From: Cetobacterium sp. 2A
GTDB taxonomy: Bacteria > Fusobacteriota > Fusobacteriia > Fusobacteriales > Fusobacteriaceae
DNA length: 64,000 nucleotides
Direction: 5' to 3'
NCBI RefSeq assembly: GCF_014250685.1
Contig: NZ_JACFAJ010000006.1
Location: 1,014,501 to 1,078,500 of the forward strand
Part shown: positions 26,228 to 35,299 of the stretch, piece after piece
Position numbering within the stretch: position 1 is the stretch's first letter
How the letters are laid out: each line of letters opens with the position of its first letter
Position numbers and translations under genes: made by a program
Notes under the pieces: model-generated
What the model saw: only the letters and a program-made list of their open reading frames with translations
Database searches by the model: none
What the model was told of the DNA's origin: nothing

Positions 26228-27310
26228 ATGAAAAAAGTTTTATTAAGTTTTTTTATTTTATTAATATCGTTTGTATCATACTCTCAAGAAGAGTATATTA
26301 AGGGGAAGGTTTTAAAGTTAGAAAAAATTGAATCTCCTGGAGATGATGTAGAGGATATTAAAGAGATAAAAATATTTAATGTTAAAATATTGGAAGGTGA
26401 AAGTAAAGGAAAAGAGATATATTTAGAGTTTCCTGTTTATAGTGAAGAATCTTATAATTTAGATATTGAGGAAGGAATGTCTGTAGTTTTATATGAAGAA
26501 TATTTAGAGGATGGAACCTCAAGTTTTTACATAGCGGACATAGATAAAAGAAATTATATTTTTATACTCACAGGAATTTTTATTGCATTGACCGTTTTAT
26601 TTGCCAAAAAGAAAGGTCTAAAGGCTATAATTGCTCTTTCTCTTGTAATATTTTTCATATATAAAGGTTTTCTTCCAGGAATTATAGCTGGATATTCTCC
26701 AATTATACTATCAACAATAACAGCATTATTTGCTTCTTTTATAACTATTTATTTGATGACTGGATTCACAGAAAAAGGAATAGTAGCTATTTTCGGTTCA
26801 GTTTTAGGAGTTTTAGCGGCGGGAATATTATCGTTTGTATTTACTAATTTAATGGGACTGACAGGATATACTTCAGTTGAAGCATTAAATTATGCTCCTT
26901 TACTTAAAGGTATTGATGTAAAAGAAATTATATCAGCAGGAGTTATTTTAGGAAGTATGGGAGCGGTTATGGATGTGGCAATGTCAATTTCTTCAGCTTT
27001 GGAAGAGTTAAAAGAAAGAGACAACAGTATAAGCAAAAAAGAGTTATTTTATTCAGGAATGAGAATAGGTAGTGATGTGATAGGAACTATGGTTAACACT
27101 TTAATTTTAGCGTATATTGGGAGTGGAATACTTTCTTCAATATTCATATATTTGCAAAGAGATCAGTATCCTATAATTAGAATATTAAATTTTGAATCTG
27201 TAATTGTCGATATTTTAAGAGCTTTATGTGGAAGTATTGGTATTTTAATTGCAGTTCCAGTTACATCATATTTCAGTGGAATATTTCAGACTAAAAAGGA
27301 CGGTGAATAA
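26228..27310 (+). CDS. YibE/F family membrane protein
   Basis: This 360-residue membrane protein has a signal peptide (ending SYSQ near residue 20), an extracytoplasmic beta-rich domain of about 90 residues, and then six to seven TM helices with the YibE/F pattern (LMGLTGYTSVEALNYAP and SAGVILGSMGAVMDVAMSISSALEEL). Family members are common in Firmicutes; their transport substrate is unknown. An AGGGAGAAT ribosome site precedes the ATG. It ends in a terminator, so it may be cotranscribed with the PapD-like gene 38 bases upstream. Confidence 0.9.
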   Translation: MKKVLLSFFILLISFVSYSQEEYIKGKVLKLEKIESPGDDVEDIKEIKIFNVKILEGESKGKEIYLEFPVYSEESYNLDIEEGMSVVLYEEYLEDGTSSFYIADIDKRNYIFILTGIFIALTVLFAKKKGLKAIIALSLVIFFIYKGFLPGIIAGYSPIILSTITALFASFITIYLMTGFTEKGIVAIFGSVLGVLAAGILSFVFTNLMGLTGYTSVEALNYAPLLKGIDVKEIISAGVILGSMGAVMDVAMSISSALEELKERDNSISKKELFYSGMRIGSDVIGTMVNTLILAYIGSGILSSIFIYLQRDQYPIIRILNFESVIVDILRALCGSIGILIAVPVTSYFSGIFQTKKDGE

Positions 27311-27327
27311 AACCGTTCTTTTTTTTT
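27293..27327 (+). terminator. Terminator of the YibE/F gene
   Basis: AAAAAGGACGGT pairs with ACCGTTCTTTTT (one G-U pair) around a 7-base loop containing the stop codon TAA, followed by a T-run. Confidence 0.87.
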
Positions 27328-27432
27328 GCTTTTATAGCGTATAAAGAACAATGAAATTTTATTTTACATAAAGAAAATAAATGGAAAATATTTTTTATAT
27401 ATATAGTGAATCCACCTATACATTTTATAAAT

Positions 27433-27461
27433 TTGACTTGTTACATAAAAGGAGATACATT
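27433..27461 (+). promoter_or_regulatory. Probable promoter of the peptide ABC transporter operon
   Basis: TTGACT (27433-27438) and TACATT (27456-27461) are 17 bases apart. This gives a leader of about 52 bases before the binding-protein gene. The rest of the 210-base gap holds only A/T-rich sequence after the upstream terminator. Confidence 0.6.
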
Positions 27462-27520
27462 AGTAGAAATATACTGAATTTTTTAGAAAAAATAAAAAAA
27501 ATGCAAATGAGGGGGATTTT

Positions 27521-29032
27521 ATGAAACAAAAGTTTAAAAATTTAATGTTTGTCTTAATGTCTGTAGTTGTATTTTTCGGTTATACTTCTAAATTGTTAGC
27601 AGCAAAAGAAACAATAGTTATAGCTCAAGGAGCGGATGCTAAAAGTTTAGATCCACATTCAACTAATGACCAACCATCTTCAAGAGTATCAGCGCAAATC
27701 TATGATAGATTAGTAGAGCAAGATACTGATATGAATGTTATACCAGGGCTTGCAGAAAAATGGGAACAAATAGATGATGTGACAACTGTATTCCATTTAA
27801 GAGAAGGAGTGAAATTTCATAACGGAGAACCTCTAAAAGCTTCAGATGTAAAATTCTCACTAGATAGAATGAAAAAATCACCTCAAGTATCACATATTAT
27901 AGGTGCTATTGAATCGGTAGAAGTAGTAGATGATAAAACAGTAAAAATAAAAACAGCTAAACCATTCGGAGCGTTAACTAGTCACCTAGCTCATACAGCA
28001 GCTTCTATTTTAAATGAGAAAGCTGTGAAAGAAAGCGGAGATGCATACGGTCAAAAACCTGTAGGAACAGGACCATATAAATTTAGTAATTGGCAAGCTG
28101 GAGACAGAATTGTACTAGTAGCTAATGAAGACTACTATAAAGGTGTTGCTCCAACTAAAACAGTTATTTTTAGAAATATTCCAGAAGGAACAAATAGAAC
28201 AATAGGATTAGAAACAGGAGAAGTTGATATAGCATATGATTTAGAGCCAGTAGATAAAGATATGGTTAGAAATCATAAAAAGCTAGATTTTGTAGAAGAG
28301 CCATCTCTTTCTATGACATATCTAGGATTTAACACTAAGAAGGCTCCACTAGATAAAGTTCAAGTAAGACAAGCTATAGCTTATGCAATAGATGTTGATT
28401 CAATAGTAGAGGCAGTTTATCAAGGTGGAGCTGTTAAGGCAAACTCACCAATAGGGCCAAAAGTTTTTGGACATAACCCAAATGCAAAAAATTATGAGTA
28501 TAATCCTGAGAAAGCAAAAGAGTTATTAGCTGCTGCAGGATATAAAGATGGTTTAAAAATTAAACTTTGGACTAATGATAATCCAATAAGAAGAGATATA
28601 GCTACAATCGTGCAAGATCAATTGAAGCAAGTTGGAATAGATGTGACTATTGAAACTTTAGAGTGGGGAGCATATTTAGATGGAACAGCAAGAGGAGACC
28701 ATGATATGTTCATTCTTGGATGGGTTTCGGTAACAGGAGATGCAGATTACGGAATGTATCCATTATTCCACTCTTCAACTCATGGTGGAGCAGGAAATAG
28801 ATCATTCTACAGCAATGCACAAGTTGATGAGCTTTTAGATAAAGGAAAAAATAGTGTAAATCCAGAAGAGAGAAAAGAAGCTTATATAAAAGTTCAAGAA
28901 ATAGTACAAGAAGAAGTTCCGGTATTTACAATTGCTTATCCATCAGACAATGTTGGTAAACAAAAAAATGTTAAAAACTTTAAAATGCATCCGGCAGGAC
29001 ATCATAGAGTTTACGGAGCGACAGTAGAATAA
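27521..29032 (+). CDS. ABC transporter substrate-binding protein, peptide family 5
   Basis: This 503-residue solute-binding protein of the SBP family 5 (DppA/OppA/GsiB) has a signal peptide ending KLLAA (about residue 27) and no lipobox Cys, so the mature protein is probably free in the periplasm, as expected of a diderm. Family signatures are PHSTNDQPSSRVSAQIYDRL near the mature N-terminus and GTGPYKFSNWQAGDRIV in the first lobe. Dipeptides, oligopeptides or glutathione are possible ligands. The start follows GAGGGGGA. It heads a five-gene transporter set and is separated from the permease gene by a strong hairpin. Confidence 0.94.
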   Translation: MKQKFKNLMFVLMSVVVFFGYTSKLLAAKETIVIAQGADAKSLDPHSTNDQPSSRVSAQIYDRLVEQDTDMNVIPGLAEKWEQIDDVTTVFHLREGVKFHNGEPLKASDVKFSLDRMKKSPQVSHIIGAIESVEVVDDKTVKIKTAKPFGALTSHLAHTAASILNEKAVKESGDAYGQKPVGTGPYKFSNWQAGDRIVLVANEDYYKGVAPTKTVIFRNIPEGTNRTIGLETGEVDIAYDLEPVDKDMVRNHKKLDFVEEPSLSMTYLGFNTKKAPLDKVQVRQAIAYAIDVDSIVEAVYQGGAVKANSPIGPKVFGHNPNAKNYEYNPEKAKELLAAAGYKDGLKIKLWTNDNPIRRDIATIVQDQLKQVGIDVTIETLEWGAYLDGTARGDHDMFILGWVSVTGDADYGMYPLFHSSTHGGAGNRSFYSNAQVDELLDKGKNSVNPEERKEAYIKVQEIVQEEVPVFTIAYPSDNVGKQKNVKNFKMHPAGHHRVYGATVE

Positions 29033-29040
29033 TTAAAAAA

Positions 29041-29071
29041 AGAGAACCCGCTTTTTTTAAGCGGGTTCTCT
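29041..29071 (+). other. Intercistronic hairpin between binding-protein and permease genes
   Basis: AGAGAACCCGCTT pairs perfectly with AAGCGGGTTCTCT (13 bp) around a TTTTT loop. No T-run follows on the plus strand (AGATATAAAAAC comes next), so it is not a classical terminator in the operon's direction. A 3' stabilising or partial-attenuation hairpin that raises binding-protein output is more likely. Confidence 0.75.
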
Positions 29072-29103
29072 AGATATAAAAACATTGAATGGGAGGCGAA
29101 TTG

Positions 29104-30030
29104 ATGCACAAATACATACTTAGAAGATTACTTTTATTAATCCCAGTTTTACTGGGTGTTTCATTTTTAGTGTTTACAATAATGTCGTTCACACCTGGAG
29201 ATCCAGCACAGTTAATACTTGGTGAAAATGCTCCAAGAGAAGCGATATTAAAACTTAGAACTGAAATGGGATTAGACGATCCGTTTTTAATTCAATATTT
29301 TAAATTTGTTAAAAATGCAATTGTTGGTGATTTTGGTAGATCGTATACAACTGGAAGAGAAGTTTTTGGAGAAATCTTTTCTAGATTTCCAAATACTTTA
29401 ATCTTAGCAGTTTTAGGAGTAATTATAGCTATTGTAATTGGAATTCCGCTGGGAATTATATCAGCTACAAAGCAGTATTCATTACTTGATAGTGTTAGTA
29501 TGATTGCAGCACTACTAGGAGTTTCTATGCCAAACTTTTGGCTAGGACTTATGCTTATATTAACTTTTTCTGTAAAACTTGGATGGTTGCCATCTGGAGG
29601 GTTTGATGGATGGAAAAGTATAATTTTACCAGCGGTCACACTAGGGGTAGGATCGGCAGCTATAATTACTCGTATGACTCGTTCGTCGATGCTTGAAGTA
29701 ATAAGACAAGACTACATAAGAACAGCTAGAGCAAAAGGAGTTTTAGAAAGAGTAGTTATAACAAAACATGCTTTGAAAAATGCACTTATTCCAGTAATAA
29801 CTGTTATTGGTCTTCAATTTGGAGGACTTTTAGGTGGAGCAGTACTTACAGAATCTGTTTATTCATGGCCGGGAGTTGGAAGAATGATGGTAGATGCTAT
29901 CAGACAAAAAGATACTCCAACAGTTTTAGCGGCAGTTGTTTTCTTAGCAGTAACATTTAGTATAGTTAATTTACTAGTAGATATATTATACGCTTATGTA
30001 GATCCGAGAATAAAATCTCAATATAAGTAA
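29104..30030 (+). CDS. Peptide ABC transporter permease (DppB/OppB-like)
   Basis: This 308-residue inner-membrane permease has the BPD_transp_1 layout with six TM helices. The first helix follows MHKYILRRL; PGDPAQLILGENA is the OppB-type periplasmic signature. The EAA loop near residue 205 (DYIRTARAKGVLERVVITKHALKNALIP in sense) contacts the ATPases. ATG at 29104 was chosen because GGGAGG lies 7 bases upstream; an ATG at 29089 would contain that site. It pairs with the next permease. Confidence 0.95.
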   Translation: MHKYILRRLLLLIPVLLGVSFLVFTIMSFTPGDPAQLILGENAPREAILKLRTEMGLDDPFLIQYFKFVKNAIVGDFGRSYTTGREVFGEIFSRFPNTLILAVLGVIIAIVIGIPLGIISATKQYSLLDSVSMIAALLGVSMPNFWLGLMLILTFSVKLGWLPSGGFDGWKSIILPAVTLGVGSAAIITRMTRSSMLEVIRQDYIRTARAKGVLERVVITKHALKNALIPVITVIGLQFGGLLGGAVLTESVYSWPGVGRMMVDAIRQKDTPTVLAAVVFLAVTFSIVNLLVDILYAYVDPRIKSQYK

Positions 30031-30044
30031 AAGGGGGACATAAA

Positions 30045-30923
30045 GTGGCAGAGCAGACTGTTGTAACAACGAAAAAAAGAAGTCAATGGGCAGAAGTATG
30101 GAGAAGTTTGAAAAAAAATAAAATGGCACTAACAGGTCTTTTTATATTAACGGTTTTAATATTATTGGCAATTTTTGCAGATCAAATAGCAAACTATGAT
30201 AATGTAGTTATTAAACAAAATCTAAGAATGAGATTGAAACCACCAAGTGCTCAGCATTGGTTAGGGACCGATGAATTTGGAAGGGATATTTTTGCAAGGA
30301 TAATTCACGGAGCTAGAGTATCTCTAAAGGTTGGAGTTGTAGCTGTTGGAATCGCGATAGTTATAGGTGGAACTTTAGGGGCAATCGCTGGATATTACGG
30401 TGGAAAATTAGATAATGTAATAATGAGAATTATGGACATATTTTTAGCGGTTCCAAGTATTTTACTTGCTATAGCAATCGTTTCAGCATTAGGTCCAAAC
30501 CTTTTAAATTTGATGGTGGCAATTAGCGTATCTTCCATTCCAGGGTATGCAAGGATAGTTAGAGCATCAGTGTTATCAATTAGAGACCAAGAGTTTGTAG
30601 AGGCAGCTAGAGCTATAGGAGCTAGTGATGGAAGAATAATATTTAGACATATTATTCCAAATGCTTTAGCCCCAGTAATAGTTCAAGGAACTTTAGGAGT
30701 TGCAGGAGCAATACTTTCAACAGCAGGATTGAGCTTTATAGGATTAGGAATTCAGCCACCAGCTCCAGAATGGGGATCAATGCTTTCAGGTGGAAGACAG
30801 TACCTTAGATATGCTTGGTGGGTTACTACTTTCCCAGGAGTAGTTATAATGATTACTATTTTATCTCTTAATCTTTTAGGAGATGGACTTCGTGATGCAT
30901 TAGACCCAAGATTAAAACAATAA
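30045..30923 (+). CDS. Peptide ABC transporter permease (DppC/OppC-like)
   Basis: This is the second permease of the transporter, 292 residues. The OppC N-terminal cytoplasmic segment (WAEVWRSLKKNKMALTGL) leads into TM1, then HWLGTDEFGRDIFARIIHGAR, the DppC signature, and five more TM helices. The EAA loop is FVEAARAIGASDGRIIFRH, and GDGLRDALDPRL is the standard C-terminus. The start is a GTG with GGGGGA upstream. It lies 14 bases after the first permease. Confidence 0.95.
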   Translation: MAEQTVVTTKKRSQWAEVWRSLKKNKMALTGLFILTVLILLAIFADQIANYDNVVIKQNLRMRLKPPSAQHWLGTDEFGRDIFARIIHGARVSLKVGVVAVGIAIVIGGTLGAIAGYYGGKLDNVIMRIMDIFLAVPSILLAIAIVSALGPNLLNLMVAISVSSIPGYARIVRASVLSIRDQEFVEAARAIGASDGRIIFRHIIPNALAPVIVQGTLGVAGAILSTAGLSFIGLGIQPPAPEWGSMLSGGRQYLRYAWWVTTFPGVVIMITILSLNLLGDGLRDALDPRLKQ

Positions 30924-30941
30924 TTGAGGTAGGGGGAACAA

Positions 30942-31949
30942 ATGAAAAAAAAATTACTTAGTATAAAAGAATTAGCAATAAATTATTCTACAGACGAGGA
31001 AGTTGTAAATGCTGTAAATGGAGTAGATATAGAATTAAGTGAAGGAGAAACATTAGGACTTGTTGGAGAAACAGGAGCAGGGAAAACAACAACTGCACTT
31101 GGAATTATGAGACTTGTTCCAAATCCTCCTGGAAAGATAATCTCAGGAAGTATAGAATTCGAAGGAGAGGATCTTCTAAAGGTAACAGAAGATAAAATGA
31201 GAACTATAAGAGGAAGTAAGATATCAATGATATTCCAAGATCCTATGACATCCCTAAATCCAGTGTTGACCGTTGGATATCAAATTGCTGAAGTATTAGA
31301 GATACATGAAAAGCTCTCTAAAGATCAAGCTATGGAAAAAGCTAAGGATATGCTAGAGCTTGTTGGAATACCAGGTGGAAGAGTAAATGATTTCCCTCAC
31401 CAGTTTTCTGGTGGAATGAAACAAAGAGTTGTAATAGCAATAGCGCTGGCTTGTAATCCACAACTTCTTATAGCAGATGAACCAACTACAGCACTGGATG
31501 TTACTATCCAAGCTCAGGTATTAGATTTAATGAATGATTTAAAAAATAAATTTAAAACTTCTATGATTTTAATAACTCATGATTTGGGAGTAGTTGCACA
31601 AGTTTGCGATAAGGTTGCTATTATGTATGCAGGAGAAATAGTAGAGTCAGGAAGCATCTATGATATCTTTGAGCGTCCAAAACATCCATATACTCATGGA
31701 TTATTTGATTCAATTCCTAGTTTAGATTCAGAAAATGATAGATTAAATCCAATAAAAGGTCTTATGCCAGATCCAACAAACTTACCAACTGGTTGTAAAT
31801 TTCATCCGAGATGTCCATATGCAGCTGAAATCTGTTCATCAAGAGTTCCAGCAGTTTCAGAATACAATGGTCATAAGTATAGATGTTTAGTTTACGAGGG
31901 GCTAGTTGAGGCTCCAGAGCTACTAGAGGAGGATAAACATGGAAGATAA
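30942..31949 (+). CDS. Peptide ABC transporter ATP-binding protein (DppD/OppD-like)
   Basis: This 335-residue ATPase subunit has Walker [10 protein letters not shown], a Q-loop ([13 protein letters not shown]), the signature FSGGMKQRV, Walker [13 protein letters not shown], an H-loop THD, and the C-terminal oligo_HPY region with cysteines ([14 protein letters not shown]) typical of OppD/DppD. It should form a heterodimer with the next gene product. Its last 11 bases overlap that gene. Confidence 0.96.
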   Translation: MKKKLLSIKELAINYSTDEEVVNAVNGVDIELSEGETLGLVGETGAGKTTTALGIMRLVPNPPGKIISGSIEFEGEDLLKVTEDKMRTIRGSKISMIFQDPMTSLNPVLTVGYQIAEVLEIHEKLSKDQAMEKAKDMLELVGIPGGRVNDFPHQFSGGMKQRVVIAIALACNPQLLIADEPTTALDVTIQAQVLDLMNDLKNKFKTSMILITHDLGVVAQVCDKVAIMYAGEIVESGSIYDIFERPKHPYTHGLFDSIPSLDSENDRLNPIKGLMPDPTNLPTGCKFHPRCPYAAEICSSRVPAVSEYNGHKYRCLVYEGLVEAPELLEEDKHGR

Positions 31950-32916
31950 GATTTTAGAGGTAAGAAATTTAAAAAAATACTTTAATACTCCTAAAGGAAC
32001 TCTTCATGCTGTTGATGGAGTAAGTTTTTCAATAGGAGCAGGAAAAACTTTAGGTGTAGTTGGAGAATCAGGTTGTGGAAAATCAACAACGGGGCGTGTG
32101 ATTTTAAGATTACTAGAAGCTACAGATGGAGAAATAATTTTTGAAGGTAAAAATATAAGAGAATTTGACAAAGATCAGATGGTAAAACTTAGAGAAGAAA
32201 TGCAAATAATATTCCAAGATCCATTTGCTTCGTTAAATCCAAGAATGACCGTGAGTGAAATTATAGCGGAACCTTTAATAATACATAAAAAATGTAAAAA
32301 TAAAGCAGAATTAAATAGTAGAGTAAAGCAGTTAATGGAAACTGTAGGGCTAACAGAAAGATTAGTTAATACTTATCCACATGAATTGGACGGAGGAAGA
32401 AGACAAAGAATTGGTATTGCTAGAGCTCTAGCCTTAAATCCAAAATTTATAGTTTGTGATGAACCTGTTTCTGCTTTGGATGTTTCTATTCAAGCTCAAG
32501 TGTTAAATCTTATGAAAGATTTACAAGATGAGTTAGGACTAACATATATGTTTATAACTCATGATCTTTCAGTTGTAAAGCATTTTGCAGATGAAATAGC
32601 TGTAATGTATTTAGGAGAGCTAGTTGAAAAAGCACCGTCAAAAGATTTATTTAAAAATCCAGTTCATCCATATACAAAAGCTTTACTTTCTTCAATTCCA
32701 GTTCCAAGTTTAAAGTATAAAATGAATAGAATAAAATTAGAAGGAGAAATAACTTCTCCTATCAATCCTGCACCGGGATGTAGATTTGAAAAAAGATGTG
32801 TATATGCCAAAGATATTTGTAGAAAAGAAAGTCCTGTATTAAAAGAGATTTCACCAGGGCATTCATATTCTTGCCATTTAGCAAAAGAAATAAAGGCAGA
32901 AAATGAAAAAAATTGA
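31939..32916 (+). CDS. Peptide ABC transporter ATP-binding protein (DppF/OppF-like)
   Basis: This 325-residue partner ATPase has Walker [12 protein letters not shown]-loop [13 protein letters not shown], Walker [13 protein letters not shown] and an H-loop THD. The C-loop reads [10 protein letters not shown] instead of LSGGQ; I believe this variant is widespread among OppF/AppF-type subunits, so it is not treated as damage. The oligo_HPY cysteine motif ([14 protein letters not shown]) is at the C-terminus. It overlaps the upstream ATPase gene by 11 bases and the nucleoside kinase gene by 14. Confidence 0.95.
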   Translation: MEDKILEVRNLKKYFNTPKGTLHAVDGVSFSIGAGKTLGVVGESGCGKSTTGRVILRLLEATDGEIIFEGKNIREFDKDQMVKLREEMQIIFQDPFASLNPRMTVSEIIAEPLIIHKKCKNKAELNSRVKQLMETVGLTERLVNTYPHELDGGRRQRIGIARALALNPKFIVCDEPVSALDVSIQAQVLNLMKDLQDELGLTYMFITHDLSVVKHFADEIAVMYLGELVEKAPSKDLFKNPVHPYTKALLSSIPVPSLKYKMNRIKLEGEITSPINPAPGCRFEKRCVYAKDICRKESPVLKEISPGHSYSCHLAKEIKAENEKN

Positions 32917-34369
32917 TGAAAAAAAATATTATGAAACCTTAAAGTTTATTTTATTTAAGGCAACAAATGATTTATATCCCGATGCTGAAGTTTTAATTGA
33001 AAATTCTTTAAATAATGGTGTATATGGTAGAGTAAAACATCTCTGTCATATAAAAGAAGAGTATATCAAACAGGTAAAAGCAAAAATGAATGAAATAATA
33101 AAATTGGATTTACCAATCAGTCTAGTATGCTCAGATATTGAAGTATTAAAAAGAAGAAGTTTTTCGATAAAAAGAGAAGATATAAAAAAACTTCTTGATA
33201 ATACAGGACTAATAACTATGAAAGAATATGAAATGGATGGGTATCGTGATTATTTCCATGGTGATCTCTATAAAAGTACCGGAGAAATTTATCTATATGA
33301 ACTGTATTCATATAATGGTGGATTTATTTTAAAAATTCCATCGGCTTCAAATCCAGAAGAACTTCCAAAATGTATAGAAAATCCAAAAATGGCTAAAGTT
33401 TTTGAAGAGAGTGCTTTGTGGAATGAGATAATGGATGTTTCTTATATTGGGAGTTTAAATGAAAAAAATTTAGATGGAAAAATAGAGAGACTAATTAGAA
33501 TAAATGAAGCATTACATAATAGAAAAATTACAAAAATAGCTGATGAGATATTAAAAAGTAAACAAATTAAATTAGTTACTATTGCAGGACCGTCGTCATC
33601 AGGAAAAACAACCTTTAGTAAAAGATTAGAACTTCAACTTTTAGCAGCTGAATTAAGCCCAGTTGTTATATCTTTGGATAACTATTACTTGGGAAGGGAA
33701 AAATTATCTTTGGATGAAAATGGTAGAAGAGATTATGAAACTATAGATGCACTTGATTTAGAACTTTTAAATAATCATTTGCAACAGCTTATGGAAGGTT
33801 ATGAAATAGAGGTACCAGAATATAATTTTATAACTGGAAAAAGAGAAATGAATGGAAGATATGTTAAGCTTCCTGAAAATGGAATAATTATAATAGAGGG
33901 AATTCATGGATTAAATGAAAGAATGACAAACTCTATCAAAAAAGAAAATAAATATAAGATTTATATTAGTTGTTTGACTCAACTGAACATAGACAGACAT
34001 AACAGAATTTATACAAGTGATGTAAGAAAGATAAGAAGAATAGTTAGGGATAGTCTATCAAGAGGTTCTAGTGCACAAGAAACTCTTGAGATGTGGGAAG
34101 ATGTGAGAAGAGGAGAGGAAACATATATATTTCCTTTTCAAGAGGACGCAGATATAATATTTGATTCAAATTTGGTATATGAATTAGGTGTTTTAAAAAG
34201 CTTTGCAGAGAAAGAACTTATTAAAGTTAAAATAACAAGTGAGTATTATGAAGAGTCAAAACGATTGTTAAAATTTTTAAATTATTTTTTAGAAATACCT
34301 TCTGAAATGGTGCCAGATGACTCTATTTTAAAAGAGTTTATAGGTGGAAGTTATTTTTATAAATATTAA
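32903..34369 (+). CDS. Nucleoside (uridine) kinase family protein with N-terminal extension
   Basis: This 488-residue protein joins an N-terminal region of about 200 residues, related to the threonyl-tRNA synthetase second-additional-like domain often fused to such kinases, to a P-loop uridine/phosphoribulokinase domain. The kinase P-loop GPSSSGKTTF is near residue 230, followed by SLDNYYLGREK and IIIEGIHGLN. Proteins of this kind are common in Clostridia and Fusobacteriota, usually annotated nucleoside kinase. It overlaps the upstream ATPase gene by 14 bases, so it is translated with the peptide transporter, although no functional link is obvious. Confidence 0.9.
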   Translation: MKKIDEKKYYETLKFILFKATNDLYPDAEVLIENSLNNGVYGRVKHLCHIKEEYIKQVKAKMNEIIKLDLPISLVCSDIEVLKRRSFSIKREDIKKLLDNTGLITMKEYEMDGYRDYFHGDLYKSTGEIYLYELYSYNGGFILKIPSASNPEELPKCIENPKMAKVFEESALWNEIMDVSYIGSLNEKNLDGKIERLIRINEALHNRKITKIADEILKSKQIKLVTIAGPSSSGKTTFSKRLELQLLAAELSPVVISLDNYYLGREKLSLDENGRRDYETIDALDLELLNNHLQQLMEGYEIEVPEYNFITGKREMNGRYVKLPENGIIIIEGIHGLNERMTNSIKKENKYKIYISCLTQLNIDRHNRIYTSDVRKIRRIVRDSLSRGSSAQETLEMWEDVRRGEETYIFPFQEDADIIFDSNLVYELGVLKSFAEKELIKVKITSEYYEESKRLLKFLNYFLEIPSEMVPDDSILKEFIGGSYFYKY

Positions 34370-34394
34370 CTTGTTAAGTATAGTTAAAAATATA

Positions 34395-34422
34395 TTGAAA
34401 ACTAAAAAAAAAGTGATATAAT
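34395..34422 (+). promoter_or_regulatory. Promoter of the formate/nitrite transporter gene
   Basis: TTGAAA (34395-34400), a 16-base spacer and TATAAT (34417-34422) preceded by TGA make a strong extended -10 promoter. The leader is about 53 bases and AGGAGGAA precedes the ATG. Confidence 0.75.
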
Positions 34423-34481
34423 AAAAGACAGTGTGAATTGAGTATTTAAATTCATTTTAATTACTAATTTTAGGAGGAAAT

Positions 34482-35279
34482 ATGTCGAAATTATATCTTG
34501 ATACGACGGAGTGCACAGAAGCTGTTGTTGAATTAGGAGTAAAAAAGGTAGGTTATTCAGAAACAAAAACATTGTTACTAGGGTTTATGGGTGGATTATT
34601 CATAGCTTTAGCAGCCGCTGGAAACTTAATTGCCGGTCAGACTATTGGTGGAGGGCTTGGAAAGATGGTTGGAGCAACTGTTTTCCCTGTTGGACTTATA
34701 CTTGTAGTATTGGTTGGAGGATCTTTATTTACAGGAGACTGTTTAGCATTCTTATCTTGGTTTGAAGGTAAAACAGATTTTTCAAAAATGATTAGAAATA
34801 TTGGAAGTGTATGGATTGGAAATTTATTGGGATCAATCTTTATAGCTGTTATAGCTTATTATGGTGGAACATTTAGTTCTCCTGCTCTAGCTTCTTATTC
34901 TGTAAATGTAGCAACTCATAAAATTCATTTAGGATTCATAGAAGCCATAGCTAGTGGATTTTTATGTAATATCCTAGTTGCTTTAGGAGTATGGTTCTCA
35001 TTTTCAGCAAAAGATTCTTTTGGTAAAATGATGGCTATATGGTTTCCAGTTATGCTTTTCATTCTTGGAGGATATCAGCACGTCGTAGCAAATATGTTCT
35101 ACTTATCAATTGGAAAAATATTATCTCCAGAAAGTTATACTGTATTTGAAATGGTAAAACATTTTATACCAGTTACAATAGGAAACTTTTTATCAGGAGC
35201 AATATTCCTACCTCTAGTTTATAGAAAATTATATTTAAAAAAATCATATAAAGCAGAAAAAATAGAAGTAGAGGCTTAA
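34482..35279 (+). CDS. Formate/nitrite transporter family protein (FocA/NirC-like)
   Basis: This 265-residue inner-membrane channel of the FNT family has six TM helices. It shows FMGGLFIALAAAGNLIAGQT in the first helix, LFTGDCLAFLSWFEGK with the conserved TG after TM2, and SGFLCNILVALGVWFSF, the FNT signature in TM4. In a fermenting anaerobe formate export or import is the most likely role; nitrite or hydrosulfide channels of the same family cannot be excluded. Its stop codon overlaps that of the convergent sigma factor gene. Confidence 0.93.
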   Translation: MSKLYLDTTECTEAVVELGVKKVGYSETKTLLLGFMGGLFIALAAAGNLIAGQTIGGGLGKMVGATVFPVGLILVVLVGGSLFTGDCLAFLSWFEGKTDFSKMIRNIGSVWIGNLLGSIFIAVIAYYGGTFSSPALASYSVNVATHKIHLGFIEAIASGFLCNILVALGVWFSFSAKDSFGKMMAIWFPVMLFILGGYQHVVANMFYLSIGKILSPESYTVFEMVKHFIPVTIGNFLSGAIFLPLVYRKLYLKKSYKAEKIEVEA

Positions 35280-35299
35280 AGCCCTACTTCTATTTTTTT
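35257..35299. terminator. Shared bidirectional terminator with overlapping stop codons
   Basis: A long hairpin of 15-base outer arms (core AATAGAAGTAG / CTACTTCTATT), an unpaired A, and a GGC/GCC inner stem has loop TTAAA (35276-35280). The stop codons of both converging genes lie in that loop and overlap. A-rich and T-rich ends serve both directions. Confidence 0.88.

Noticed and set aside
27311-27520. Riboswitch or small RNA in the 210-base gap before the peptide transporter
   Set aside because: After the upstream terminator only A/T-rich sequence and one promoter are visible; no stable structured element was found.
31939-32916. Damaged ABC signature (LDGGRRQR) in the DppF-like subunit
   Set aside because: This variant is common among OppF/AppF-type ATPases; Walker A, Walker B and H-loop are intact.
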